This document shows, piece by piece, positions 19,468-29,254 of a stretch of DNA of 64,000 nucleotides; within the stretch, counting starts at the first letter, position 1, and every line of letters starts with the position of its first letter. The position numbers and the translations under genes were made by a program. Origin of the DNA: Prochlorococcus sp. AG-347-M15 (GTDB lineage Bacteria; Cyanobacteriota; Cyanobacteriia; PCC-6307; Cyanobiaceae). The notes under the pieces were generated by a model. The model did not search any database. It was not told the DNA's origin and saw nothing but the letters and a program-made list of their open reading frames with translations. The stretch is from positions 49,542 through 113,541 of the forward strand of contig QCCS01000004.1 of assembly GCA_003281185.1 (NCBI GenBank), in the 5' to 3' direction.

Positions 19468-20079
19468 TTAATTTTGTTTATTGATTTGGGAGAATTCTAA
19501 TTCTACAGGAGTCTCGCGCCCAAATATTGAAAGTAATGCTTTTAATTTATTTCTTTCTCCGGAAACTTCTATAACTTCTCCTTGGAAATCCTTGAATGGA
19601 CCGCTAGTTACAATGATTCTATCTTTTTCTTCAATATCTAACTTGATTACAGCTTTTTTCTCTGAAGCGCGCTTAAAGATTCTATTAACTTCTTGTCTTG
19701 ATAATGGTCGAGGTTTTATATGACCTCGCGATCTTCCGCTGCCTCTACCGTCTTCAGCACCGACAAAGTTAATTACATTTGGAGTACTTTTAACAGCCAT
19801 CATTGTATCTTCATCCAAAATCATTCTTACGAGGACATAACCTGGGAAAACTTTTTCTTCAGTAGTTTGTCTGCTTCCATCTTTTTTTAATTTAATTCCT
19901 GGAGTTTGGGGAATTTCAATTTCAATGATTCTATTATTAACACCTAGAGTTACTGATCTCTGCTCAAGAGTCGCTTTTACTTTTTTTTCACAGCTTGATG
20001 CTACTTGAACTGCATACCATCTTGCGATGCTTGTATTTGCTTTTGAAGAAGCAAGATTTGTAGTTAATTCATTACTCAT
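19468..20079 (-). CDS. nusG: Transcription termination/antitermination factor NusG
   Basis: The 203-residue protein binds RNA polymerase and links it to the ribosome or Rho. The N-terminal NGN domain has IARWYAVQVASSCEKKVKATL and EKVFPGYVLVRM. A linker carries a Gly/Ser/Arg stretch (GRGSGRSRGH), and the C-terminal KOW domain is IIVTSGPFKDFQGEVIEV. The gene is 51 bp after secE. Confidence 0.97.
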   Translation of the reverse strand: MSNELTTNLASSKANTSIARWYAVQVASSCEKKVKATLEQRSVTLGVNNRIIEIEIPQTPGIKLKKDGSRQTTEEKVFPGYVLVRMILDEDTMMAVKSTPNVINFVGAEDGRGSGRSRGHIKPRPLSRQEVNRIFKRASEKKAVIKLDIEEKDRIIVTSGPFKDFQGEVIEVSGERNKLKALLSIFGRETPVELEFSQINKQN

Positions 20080-20130
20080 TTTTCTGGAAGCTTAATAAAG
20101 ATTTTTATTAATGGATATTCGGGAGATAAT

Positions 20131-20373
20131 TCAACCAAAAATTTGCGAGGCTGCCCATCCATAGAATCTGCTAACAGAAGCAATGGCTGCAGCAGAAAAA
20201 GATACCATAATTATAACTGCTACTGATTCGCTAAAAAGTTGTTGTTTGTTAGGCCACACGACAAGTTTAAGCTCATCGTAGGTAGATCTAAAAAAATTAT
20301 TCTTTTTTTTAGGCTCTTCAACTTCGGGAGAATCCTTTTTAAGAGGTTCTTTATTAGTAGTAGGACTTGTCAC
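20131..20373 (-). CDS. secE: Preprotein translocase subunit SecE
   Basis: The 80-residue subunit of the SecYEG channel has one membrane span (VAVIIMVSFSAAAIASVSRFY, about residues 51-71), preceded by the conserved amphipathic helix and cytoplasmic loop TYDELKLVVWPNKQQL. The charged N-terminal 27 residues are variable. The start is GTG. It is the first gene of the nusG/ribosomal protein run. Confidence 0.95.
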   Translation of the reverse strand: MTSPTTNKEPLKKDSPEVEEPKKKNNFFRSTYDELKLVVWPNKQQLFSESVAVIIMVSFSAAAIASVSRFYGWAASQIFG

Positions 20374-20434
20374 AAAATTTTTTTGAAATTAAGCTTTATG
20401 CTTTAGTTTTTATTTTAGCTTATTGATTTACTCC

Positions 20435-23191
20435 TCAGCTAGGTTTGAAAACGATCTCATCTTTTTTAGCAGGGTTAAGTTTAATTGTTATATTTTTTTT
20501 ATTTTTGAAGTTATCCTCTAAAAGTTTTGCAGCCAAGGGATTTTCTATTTGTCTTCTAAGTTCCCTGCTAAGTGGCCTAGCACCATATTCAGGTTCGTAA
20601 GAATCGTTTGCAATTTTGTTGATAACTTTTTTGTCTATCGCGATATTTATTTTCTGCTCAAGTAGCAGGTTCTTTAAATCTTCTGTTTGTAGAATGATTA
20701 TTTTTTGAAGCTCATCAATAGATAATGGATCAAACTTTACCACTTCGTCAATTCTATTTAAGAATTCAGGTCTAAAAATTGAAGACAATGCATTACTAAT
20801 TGAATCATCTAGAGTTTGTTGATCTTTTTCTAACTTTCCCTCACTTTTAGAAATCTTTTGTGAATACTCCAGTATAGATTTACCAGCTAGGTTACTTGTC
20901 ATAATGATTACCGTATTTTTGAAATCTACGGTCCTTCCTTGAGAGTCCGTTAATCTTCCTTCATCTAAGACTTGCAAAAGGACATTAAATACTTCTGAAT
21001 GTGCTTTTTCTATCTCATCAAGAAGTATTACTGAATAGGGCTTACGTCTTACAGCTTCAGTTAATTGACCTCCCTCTTCATAACCAACATAACCTGGGGG
21101 AGCTCCCAAAAGTCTTGCTACGGCATTTTTCTCCATATATTCACTCATGTCTAATCTTAAAAGTGCGTCTTCTTCATCAAATAAAGCTGTTGCAAGAGAT
21201 TTTGCTAATTCTGTTTTACCAACACCAGTTGGACCCATAAATAAAAAAGATCCAATAGGTCTTTTAGGACTTTTCATACCAACTCGAGCTCTTCTAATTG
21301 CGGCAGAAACAGCTTCTATGGCTTTTTCTTGTCCAATAACTTTTTCACTTAGTTCTGTTTCTAGATTGACTAATTTCTTACGTTCATTTGAAACTACTTT
21401 AGAAATTGGAATACCTGTGATTTTTGATATAACATCTGCAATATCATCAGGTTCAACTTGATATTTAAAAGGGAAATTTCTATTTTTCTTTATTTTATTA
21501 AAGTTCTCTTCAACTTTTTGTATATCATTCTCTATTTCACATAACTCTTCTTCAAGCTTTTCTAAATAATCTAGATCATTTTCAATTTTGCGATTTGATT
21601 TATCTTTAATTTGTTTGGTTAGCTTATCTTCTTCTTTCATTAAAATAGATAATTCCTCCATTTCTTCACGTAAACTGTTCCAATTTTCCAAAAGAACGTT
21701 CAATTTTGCCTCTGATTGTTGTCTATTATTCAATAGTTTTTCTTGAGCTTCGATATTTTCTCCTTGCAAATTATTCAATTTTTCATCAATAGTATTAATT
21801 TTGTTTTCTTGTTGGAGAATGATTTGAGGTATATTATTAGACTCGATTTTCAACTGTGCAGCTGCTTCATCAATTAAATCTATTGCACTATCAGGGAGAC
21901 ATTTATCGCTGATGTATCTATCGGCTAATTTTGCAGAATAGTTTACAGCCTCTTCAGAAATTTTTATGCCATGATGTAATTCATATTTCTTTTTTATCCC
22001 TTGTAATATTTTTGCGCTTAATTCTACTGAAGGTTCATTAACAGATATCTTTTGAAAGCAATTATTTAATGCCTGATCTTTTTCAATAGTTTCACGAAAT
22101 TTCTCAGGTGTTGTTGTACCTATACATCTAAGTTCTCCTTCAGCTAGTAAAGGTTTTAAGATATTACTGATGTCAGTAGAAGATCTGTCAGAACTTAATA
22201 TTGAGTGAATTTCATCAATAAATAGAATCATTCCTTGGTTTGGATTATTTAGTTCTTGCATTATTAAGCTTAGTCTTTCCTCTAGTTGACCTCTAAATTT
22301 GGTCCCAGAAACTAATGCACCCAAGTCAAGTGAAATAATTTTTAAGTCCTTTAAAGTATCAGGAACTTTTTTGTCTACAATTAATTGAGCAAGTAATTTT
22401 GCAATTGAGGTTTTACCAACTCCAGAATTGCCGATAAGTATAGGGTTATTTTTGTTTCTTCTGCAGAGTACCCTCATTAAATTATTGATCTCATTTTCTC
22501 TTCCTAAAACGGGATCCAGTATTCCTTTTTTAGCTGATTCTGTTAAATCTTTTCCATAAATTGAAAGAGCATTTTTATCTTTTCCAACTTGTTTTTTGGT
22601 TTCAATTTGAAGTTCACTTTTCGGTAATGGAACAATAGCTTTTTTCAATTTTTCTTCTTTAACTAAAGTTTCTTTCTCTGATTCAAAATTAGATTGATTA
22701 TTTATTTCAATTACATTCCCATAATTAAAAGAATCTTTTGATTGATTAATATTTGGGTAAAACTTTAATTCTTCCTCTAATTTTTCCATTGAAAGGTTTC
22801 CTTCTTCAAAAACATAATTTCCAATTCTTAAATCTCTTCCAAGAGCAATTAGTAAATGAGGGATTTCTATTAATCTCGATCCCCATTGAGTTTTAATCTG
22901 ATTCGCGTTATCTAATAAAATTTCTAAATCTTCTCCGATAGTAAAAATATCTGACTCACTTGTTGGTGTCTCTTCTAAAAAATCTTCTGTTATGTCTAAA
23001 ACTGTATCTTGATCGATTGATAATTTTTCAATGAAAGCAAAAAATTCACTTGATGAGAAAAGTGTATGAATTATGTGTTCAATATTAAATTCGCTATGAT
23101 CCCATTTTTTTGCGGTTTCTTCCCCTAATAAAAGAAGGTTCCAACTGATATCGCTAAATAGTTCAGGACTGGATGTAAGGGTTTCTCTCAT
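20435..23191 (-). CDS. clpB: ClpB-type AAA+ chaperone (ClpB2-like)
   Basis: The 918-residue HSP100 protein has two AAA+ modules, with Walker A GNSGVGKT in the first and GPTGVGKT in the second. Pore loops are TKFRGQLEERL (Phe where Tyr is usual) and GYVGYEEGG. A long charged coiled-coil M-domain with many Glu/Lys/Asn repeats sits between them. The N-terminal domain (SWNLLLLGEETAKKWDH, IEHIIHTLF) is a divergent Clp-N. Family knowledge: ClpB proteins work with DnaK to dissolve aggregates; ClpB2-type paralogues of cyanobacteria are not primarily heat-inducible, so the exact role is uncertain. No ClpP-binding loop was seen. It is upstream of secE on the same strand. Confidence 0.9.
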   Translation of the reverse strand: MRETLTSSPELFSDISWNLLLLGEETAKKWDHSEFNIEHIIHTLFSSSEFFAFIEKLSIDQDTVLDITEDFLEETPTSESDIFTIGEDLEILLDNANQIKTQWGSRLIEIPHLLIALGRDLRIGNYVFEEGNLSMEKLEEELKFYPNINQSKDSFNYGNVIEINNQSNFESEKETLVKEEKLKKAIVPLPKSELQIETKKQVGKDKNALSIYGKDLTESAKKGILDPVLGRENEINNLMRVLCRRNKNNPILIGNSGVGKTSIAKLLAQLIVDKKVPDTLKDLKIISLDLGALVSGTKFRGQLEERLSLIMQELNNPNQGMILFIDEIHSILSSDRSSTDISNILKPLLAEGELRCIGTTTPEKFRETIEKDQALNNCFQKISVNEPSVELSAKILQGIKKKYELHHGIKISEEAVNYSAKLADRYISDKCLPDSAIDLIDEAAAQLKIESNNIPQIILQQENKINTIDEKLNNLQGENIEAQEKLLNNRQQSEAKLNVLLENWNSLREEMEELSILMKEEDKLTKQIKDKSNRKIENDLDYLEKLEEELCEIENDIQKVEENFNKIKKNRNFPFKYQVEPDDIADVISKITGIPISKVVSNERKKLVNLETELSEKVIGQEKAIEAVSAAIRRARVGMKSPKRPIGSFLFMGPTGVGKTELAKSLATALFDEEDALLRLDMSEYMEKNAVARLLGAPPGYVGYEEGGQLTEAVRRKPYSVILLDEIEKAHSEVFNVLLQVLDEGRLTDSQGRTVDFKNTVIIMTSNLAGKSILEYSQKISKSEGKLEKDQQTLDDSISNALSSIFRPEFLNRIDEVVKFDPLSIDELQKIIILQTEDLKNLLLEQKINIAIDKKVINKIANDSYEPEYGARPLSRELRRQIENPLAAKLLEDNFKNKKNITIKLNPAKKDEIVFKPS

Positions 23192-23451
23192 AAACTATAA
23201 AACTACAGTTGATTATTAATTAATATTCTAAATAGGATCTGCATTAATAATCATCCAATAATTTTCAAATTGTAAGATGAATTTCAAAAATATTTTTATG
23301 AGATGGGTTGCAGGGACTTTGGAATTAATAAAAGTGTTAACTAATATCTAAACTGTTATAAAATAAAAAAAATTATAATTGTTTAACATATATATTTCAG
23401 ATATTAGCCAAATAGTTCAGCTATTAATAGGATTTAAATAGTAATAATTAA

Positions 23452-24747
<1,296 letters not shown>

Positions 24748-24751
24748 TTTT

Positions 24752-26419
24752 TTAGCGCTTAAGTTTTTCTAAACGTGAGCCTTTTCTCATACTTAATTGG
24801 CACTTTATCCAGTCAATACTTATTGGTAGTGCAAAAAAAAGTGGCAATAATGCAAAATTATTTTGTTTATTGGTTACAAGTAAGGCAGATGCAATTGATA
24901 AGCTTCCTATAAGAATTGAATGGCCTAAAGTTTTTTGAGCAGTAAACATTTTTTTGAATTGCCTATCAGACTCTCCCATTCTTATTTGCAATTGTAAATC
25001 GCCCTGCTCTAATCTTTCTAAACTTTCATCTATTCTCTTGGGAATACCAACAGCTTTTGATCCTAGTTCACCTACTTGCCTTCCAAATTGGTTAATTAAA
25101 TCGTTAGGAGTTTGATTATTCGAAGTCATAAGTTCTATTAAATAAGGCTTTGTAACTGATACAAGGTTAAACCCTGGATCAAGCATTCTACCAACTCCTT
25201 CAAAAGTTGATAAAGCTCTCATCACAAATATTAAATCTACTGGCAGTTGAAATGGTGTTTCATAAACAAGTTCGTATAAATCTCCAGATAATTTTTCTAT
25301 AATATTTGGACTAAATGGAGGAGTTAAGGCTTCTTTAAGCATCAATCTGACTAATCTTCTGACTGGTCCTACATCTATATCTTTTGAAATTAGCCCAGCT
25401 TGTTGTAATTGACTAACAAGTGATGAGGCGTCTCTGAGAGCAGCAGCCTTAACCATCCCCCCTAATCTTGTTTGAAGATTATTTGAGATATTGCCCATCA
25501 TTCCAAAATCATAAAAAATCAATTTACCTTCATTTGAAACTGCTAGATTCCCTGGATGAGGGTCTGCATGAAAAAAACCATAATTTACTAATTGTTTTAA
25601 ATAGCTGATGGCACCTATTTCTGCAATCTTAGGTAAATCAATTTCTTGTGATTGTAATTTTTTTAAATCGCTTATTTTTGTTCCTTCTAAATAACTTAAA
25701 CAAAGAACTTTTTCACTGCTCATATCCCAAATCACTTCAGGGACTTCAACATTTTCATCATCGAGAAATTGCTGTCTAAATCTTGCTGCATATTGTGCTT
25801 CACAATTAAAATCAAGCTCTTTCATGAGAACTTTCCTACACTCTCTAGCAATTTCAACCCAGTTTCTACCTCGACTCCAATTCTTGTTTTTCTGTAACAA
25901 TCCTGCTATTTGCTGCATTATGCCCAAATCGATAATAAACAATTCTTTTAAATTGGGTCTTTGAACTTTAAATACTACTTTCTTACCATTTTTTAAAGTC
26001 GCTCTATGAACCTGAGCTAGTGATGCTGATCCAACCGGATCACATATTATTTGATCTATTTCATTAAACTTAGACCCTAGTTCATCTCTTATAGTTTCTT
26101 CAACTTGCACAAATGAAAAATTAGGAACTTGATCCTGCAATTTAGACAATTCCTGTATCCAGGTATTAGGAATCAAATCAGGTCTCGCTGATAATAATTG
26201 TCCAATTTTAATAAATGCTGAACCAAGCTTTATTAATTGATTAGTAAACCACCTAGCTCTTTTAATTTGGACCCTACTTTTTTCATTGCTTTTAGTTTGG
26301 AAAATTGAAAATCTAATATTATCTATCCACAAAATTGTTAAAAGCGAAATCAGAGTTATCCAAATAAGAAAGGCCCTCTTAAATTTTTTTAAACGATAAT
26401 GAAAAATGTGATAACTCAT
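24752..26419 (-). CDS. ABC1/UbiB-family atypical kinase
   Basis: The 555-residue protein has the ABC1 signature KLGSAFIKIGQLLSARPDLIP, containing the family-specific KxGQ motif. It also has an ATP-site lysine in KVVFKVQRP, FFHADPHPGN (catalytic loop) and FYDFGMMG (metal loop). A C-terminal hydrophobic pair (ILIGSLSIASALLVT and FALLPLFFALPISI) suggests membrane attachment. Family knowledge: UbiB/ABC1K proteins support quinone and prenyl-lipid metabolism; the substrate here is unknown. It is 5 bp after the small coiled-coil gene. Confidence 0.9.
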   Translation of the reverse strand: MSYHIFHYRLKKFKRAFLIWITLISLLTILWIDNIRFSIFQTKSNEKSRVQIKRARWFTNQLIKLGSAFIKIGQLLSARPDLIPNTWIQELSKLQDQVPNFSFVQVEETIRDELGSKFNEIDQIICDPVGSASLAQVHRATLKNGKKVVFKVQRPNLKELFIIDLGIMQQIAGLLQKNKNWSRGRNWVEIARECRKVLMKELDFNCEAQYAARFRQQFLDDENVEVPEVIWDMSSEKVLCLSYLEGTKISDLKKLQSQEIDLPKIAEIGAISYLKQLVNYGFFHADPHPGNLAVSNEGKLIFYDFGMMGNISNNLQTRLGGMVKAAALRDASSLVSQLQQAGLISKDIDVGPVRRLVRLMLKEALTPPFSPNIIEKLSGDLYELVYETPFQLPVDLIFVMRALSTFEGVGRMLDPGFNLVSVTKPYLIELMTSNNQTPNDLINQFGRQVGELGSKAVGIPKRIDESLERLEQGDLQLQIRMGESDRQFKKMFTAQKTLGHSILIGSLSIASALLVTNKQNNFALLPLFFALPISIDWIKCQLSMRKGSRLEKLKR

Positions 26420-26424
26420 TAAAT

Positions 26425-26733
26425 TTAATTATTTATAGTTTTATTAAGGAGATCAATTTGCTTATTGATACCTTCAATTTCATTTAAAGCTTTTTTTATT
26501 TTGGAATCTTGATAAGTATTTGAGGACTCATTTTCTTGAATATTTTCCGCTTTTTCCATTCTTGAGGCTTCTTCGATTATGGATTCTTTCAAACTATCAA
26601 ATTCTTTTTTGAGAATTTCTGGAGCATCCTGAGCAATAGTTGTTGCTTCTTCAATTTTTTCAACTAATATCTCGTTTAATTTTTCGGTTACTTTCTTAAT
26701 GGCAGCTTTTAAAAGGTAGTCAGAGTTGGTCAT
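26425..26733 (-). CDS. Small conserved coiled-coil protein of unknown function
   Basis: I do not recognise a family. The 102-residue protein is rich in Glu, Lys and Ile, with heptad-like patterns (LKAAIKKVTEKLNEILVEKIEEATTI and KKALNEIEGINKQIDLLNK), suggesting helical coiled coils. It has no membrane segment. It directly precedes the ABC1 kinase gene with a 5 bp gap, so a joint transcript is likely, and a role with that kinase is conceivable but unproven. Confidence 0.7.
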   Translation of the reverse strand: MTNSDYLLKAAIKKVTEKLNEILVEKIEEATTIAQDAPEILKKEFDSLKESIIEEASRMEKAENIQENESSNTYQDSKIKKALNEIEGINKQIDLLNKTINN

Positions 26734-26987
26734 AAAAAATATATTGTTTCTTCGGCAATTGTTTTTTCGATATGAACTAATAATAGATCAATACAGAACA
26801 TTTCACGTAACTGATCATTTTGATAATTAATTTTTTATGTTTTTCCTATGTAAGTTTGTTTCTATATTATGCTTTTTTCTCTTTTTTCTTTTAACTTATA
26901 TTTATAAACATGGTTAGGTATTTACATTAAAGATTTCTTCTAACCAAGAGCTCGTCTAATTAACTACTAAAAAGGAGTTTTATTAAA

Positions 26988-27944
26988 TTGGAAATCATTG
27001 AGTCAGATGTAGTTATTATCGGAGGTGGCCCGGCCGGATGTACTTGCGCACTTTATACATCTCGTTCAAACTTAAAGACAGTAATTTTAGATAAAAATCC
27101 ATCTGTTGGAGCCTTAGCTATAACCCATCAAATAGCTAATTATCCAGGTGTTCCGGTTGATATAAGTGGGGAGAAATTACTTACTCTAATGAGAGAACAG
27201 GCTGTGCAATATGGTACAGACTATAGAAGAGCACAAGTGTTTGGAATAGACGCTAGTGGAGAATGGAAAATGGTTTATACACCTGAAGGCACTTTTAAAG
27301 CTAAAGCACTTGTACTTGCAAGTGGTGCAATGGGTAGGCCTGCGTCATTTAAGGGTGAAGCGGATTTTCTTGGCAAAGGAGTAAGTTATTGTGCTACATG
27401 CGATGGGGCTTTTTACAAAAATAGAGAAGTTGCCGTTGTTGGAGTGAACAAAGAGGCAATTGAGGAGGCAACTGTCCTTACTAAATTTGCATCAACTGTG
27501 CATTGGATTACATCAAGTGACCCTAAATCAGATAATGAAGAAGCTATGGAATTGATGGAAAATTCAAGTATAAAACATTGGAGTAGAACAAGATTATTGG
27601 AAATATTGGGTGATGAAATGGGTGTTAATGGGGTTGTCGTAAAAAATAAGCAAGAAGAAAATCCTATCAATTTAAATTTAGATGGAGTCTTTGTTTATAT
27701 GAGTGGTTCAAAGCCGATTACTGATTTTTTAGGTGATCAAATTGCTTTAAAAGAAGACGGAGGAGTAATTGTGGATGACTTTATGTCTACAAACTCTGAT
27801 GGAGTATGGGCTATTGGAGATATAAGAAATACACCATTTAAGCAAGCAGTCGTTGCAGCTTCTGATGGATGTATTGCTGCGATGTCAATTGATAGATATT
27901 TAAATAGTAGAAAAAATATAAGAGTAGATTGGATTCATTCTTAA
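26988..27944 (+). CDS. Thioredoxin-reductase-like flavoprotein lacking NADPH motifs
   Basis: The 318-residue protein starts at TTG, with AAAGGAG ending 10-11 bases upstream supporting that start. It has the FAD loop IGGGPAGCTC (residues 11-20), the redox pair CATC at 135-138 and the second FAD motif AIGDIRNTPFKQ. Typical thioredoxin reductase has a GGGxSA nucleotide loop and an HRR motif for NADPH phosphate; here the positions read VGVNKEA (151-157) and WITSSDPKS. It may be one of the ferredoxin- or disulfide-linked cyanobacterial relatives (DDOR/FFTR type) and not an NADPH enzyme. Any trxB label is by homology only. Confidence 0.85.
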   Translation: MEIIESDVVIIGGGPAGCTCALYTSRSNLKTVILDKNPSVGALAITHQIANYPGVPVDISGEKLLTLMREQAVQYGTDYRRAQVFGIDASGEWKMVYTPEGTFKAKALVLASGAMGRPASFKGEADFLGKGVSYCATCDGAFYKNREVAVVGVNKEAIEEATVLTKFASTVHWITSSDPKSDNEEAMELMENSSIKHWSRTRLLEILGDEMGVNGVVVKNKQEENPINLNLDGVFVYMSGSKPITDFLGDQIALKEDGGVIVDDFMSTNSDGVWAIGDIRNTPFKQAVVAASDGCIAAMSIDRYLNSRKNIRVDWIHS

Positions 27945-27964
27945 AAAAATATTTCTACTTTAAT

Positions 27965-28246
27965 TTAAAGAGGTGTTGCTTCAGAAATATAAGCTACTCC
28001 TCCGTAGTAGCTTAAATCGTCCCTGATGTTATCTCTCATTTTATCTATTAATTCTTGCTCACAAAAAACAATTACATGAGCATTTGCTCCTAATCCTGTA
28101 AATTCCATATCTTCAGTAACAACTCTCTCAGGACCTCTACCTGTGGCGTGTTTCATAACGGTATATCCAGGAACATTAGCTTTTTCTAATGTTTTAATGA
28201 TTGCATCTAGTTCTCTTTCACTAAATATCAAGTCTAATCTTTTCAT
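27965..28246 (-). CDS. sbtB: P-II-like carbon-sensing protein, SbtB-like
   Basis: The 93-residue protein has the P-II ferredoxin-like fold pattern. It begins MKRLDLIFSERELDAIIKTL, has a GYTVMKHATGRGPERV segment where the T-loop should start, and ends in YGGVAYISEATPL. It lies 3 bp after the sbtA-type gene, as SbtB does in other cyanobacteria, where it binds cAMP/ATP/AMP and controls SbtA. The C-terminal cysteine loop (CGPxGC) described for Synechocystis SbtB is missing. Confidence 0.85.
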   Translation of the reverse strand: MKRLDLIFSERELDAIIKTLEKANVPGYTVMKHATGRGPERVVTEDMEFTGLGANAHVIVFCEQELIDKMRDNIRDDLSYYGGVAYISEATPL

Positions 28247-28249
28247 TTT

Positions 28250-29248
28250 TTATAGAGGGGAAAGTGGGATAATGGTATTTACTAAACTCATATATATGGG
28301 AATGCCAAGAACTATATTGAATGGGAAAGTTAGACCTAGTGTAGTTGAAATATAGTAACTAGATTTAGCTTCTGGGACTGTCATCCTCATCGCTGCAGGA
28401 ACTGCAAGATATGAGGCGCTCGCACATAAAACCACAAATAAAAGTGCGTTGCCAGGTCCTAAAGATAAAAATCTTGCAACGAAAACACCAATAAATGCAT
28501 TAAATAAAGGCATAAAAATTGCAAAGCCAATCAAAAACGAACCTGCATTCTTAAGTCTGGGTAATCTTTGAGCAGCGACTATTCCCATATCTAACAAGAA
28601 GAAACATTCTGCTCCATAGAATAATTGCCCAGTAAAAGGCTCCATTTTTGCAATCCCTGAGGGATTACTGGAAGCAGTGAGAAATCCTACAATTAAGCTT
28701 GAGAGCAATAAATAGACTGATCCATTCAAAAGTGATTCGTGTAATATTGCGCTTAGATGCATTTTTCTTGATTTTGGTCTATTTATGGGAGCCGCAAATT
28801 TCACAAGTAATAATCCAACAATTATTGCAGGAGATTCCATTAAAGCTAAGGCGCCAACCATAAACCCATCAAAAGCTATTTTTTGACTTTCCAAAAAACT
28901 TTCTGCGGAAATAAATGTAACAGCACTAATTGAACCGTATGCTGCAGCTATTGCGGCTGAATTAAAGACGTCAAACTTAAATCTTAAAATTAAAAATCCA
29001 ATCAGCGGGATTAGCAGTGACATCAGTATTGCAGCACTTAAAGTAGGCAATACTTGATTTGTAAAACCACTTTTCTGTATCTCTATACCTCCTTTAAACC
29101 CTATAGCTAGGAGCAGATATAAGGAGAAGAGTTTAGGTAATGGAGCTGGTATTTCTAAATCAGATTTAAAAAGTACCGAAATTGCTCCAATCAAAAAGAA
29201 AAGAACTGGCGGGGCTAATACATTTTGCAGAATTGGATTTATTTCCAT
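28250..29248 (-). CDS. sbtA: Sodium-dependent bicarbonate transporter, SbtA family
   Basis: The 332-residue membrane protein has about ten hydrophobic segments in two inverted halves, starting PILQNVLAPPVLFFLIGAIS and including LFSLYLLLAIGFKGG, AIAAAYGSISAVTFISA and ALLFVVLCASASYLAVPAAM. SbtA is a high-affinity Na+-driven HCO3- importer of the plasma membrane. It is shorter than the Synechocystis form, mainly in the central cytoplasmic part. Sandwiched between bicA- and sbtB-type genes with 3-6 bp gaps, it is very likely co-transcribed with both. Confidence 0.9.
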   Translation of the reverse strand: MEINPILQNVLAPPVLFFLIGAISVLFKSDLEIPAPLPKLFSLYLLLAIGFKGGIEIQKSGFTNQVLPTLSAAILMSLLIPLIGFLILRFKFDVFNSAAIAAAYGSISAVTFISAESFLESQKIAFDGFMVGALALMESPAIIVGLLLVKFAAPINRPKSRKMHLSAILHESLLNGSVYLLLSSLIVGFLTASSNPSGIAKMEPFTGQLFYGAECFFLLDMGIVAAQRLPRLKNAGSFLIGFAIFMPLFNAFIGVFVARFLSLGPGNALLFVVLCASASYLAVPAAMRMTVPEAKSSYYISTTLGLTFPFNIVLGIPIYMSLVNTIIPLSPL

Positions 29249-29254
29249 AAATTA

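Noticed and set aside
23277..23351. 24-codon frame (MNFKNIFMRWVAGTLELIKV...) between clpB and eno
   Set aside because: Very short, no ribosome-binding site, and such frames are expected by chance in AT-rich DNA.
26837..26917. 26-codon hydrophobic frame before the thioredoxin-reductase-like gene
   Set aside because: T-rich DNA naturally encodes Phe/Leu-rich peptides; no Shine-Dalgarno; not enough to call a gene.
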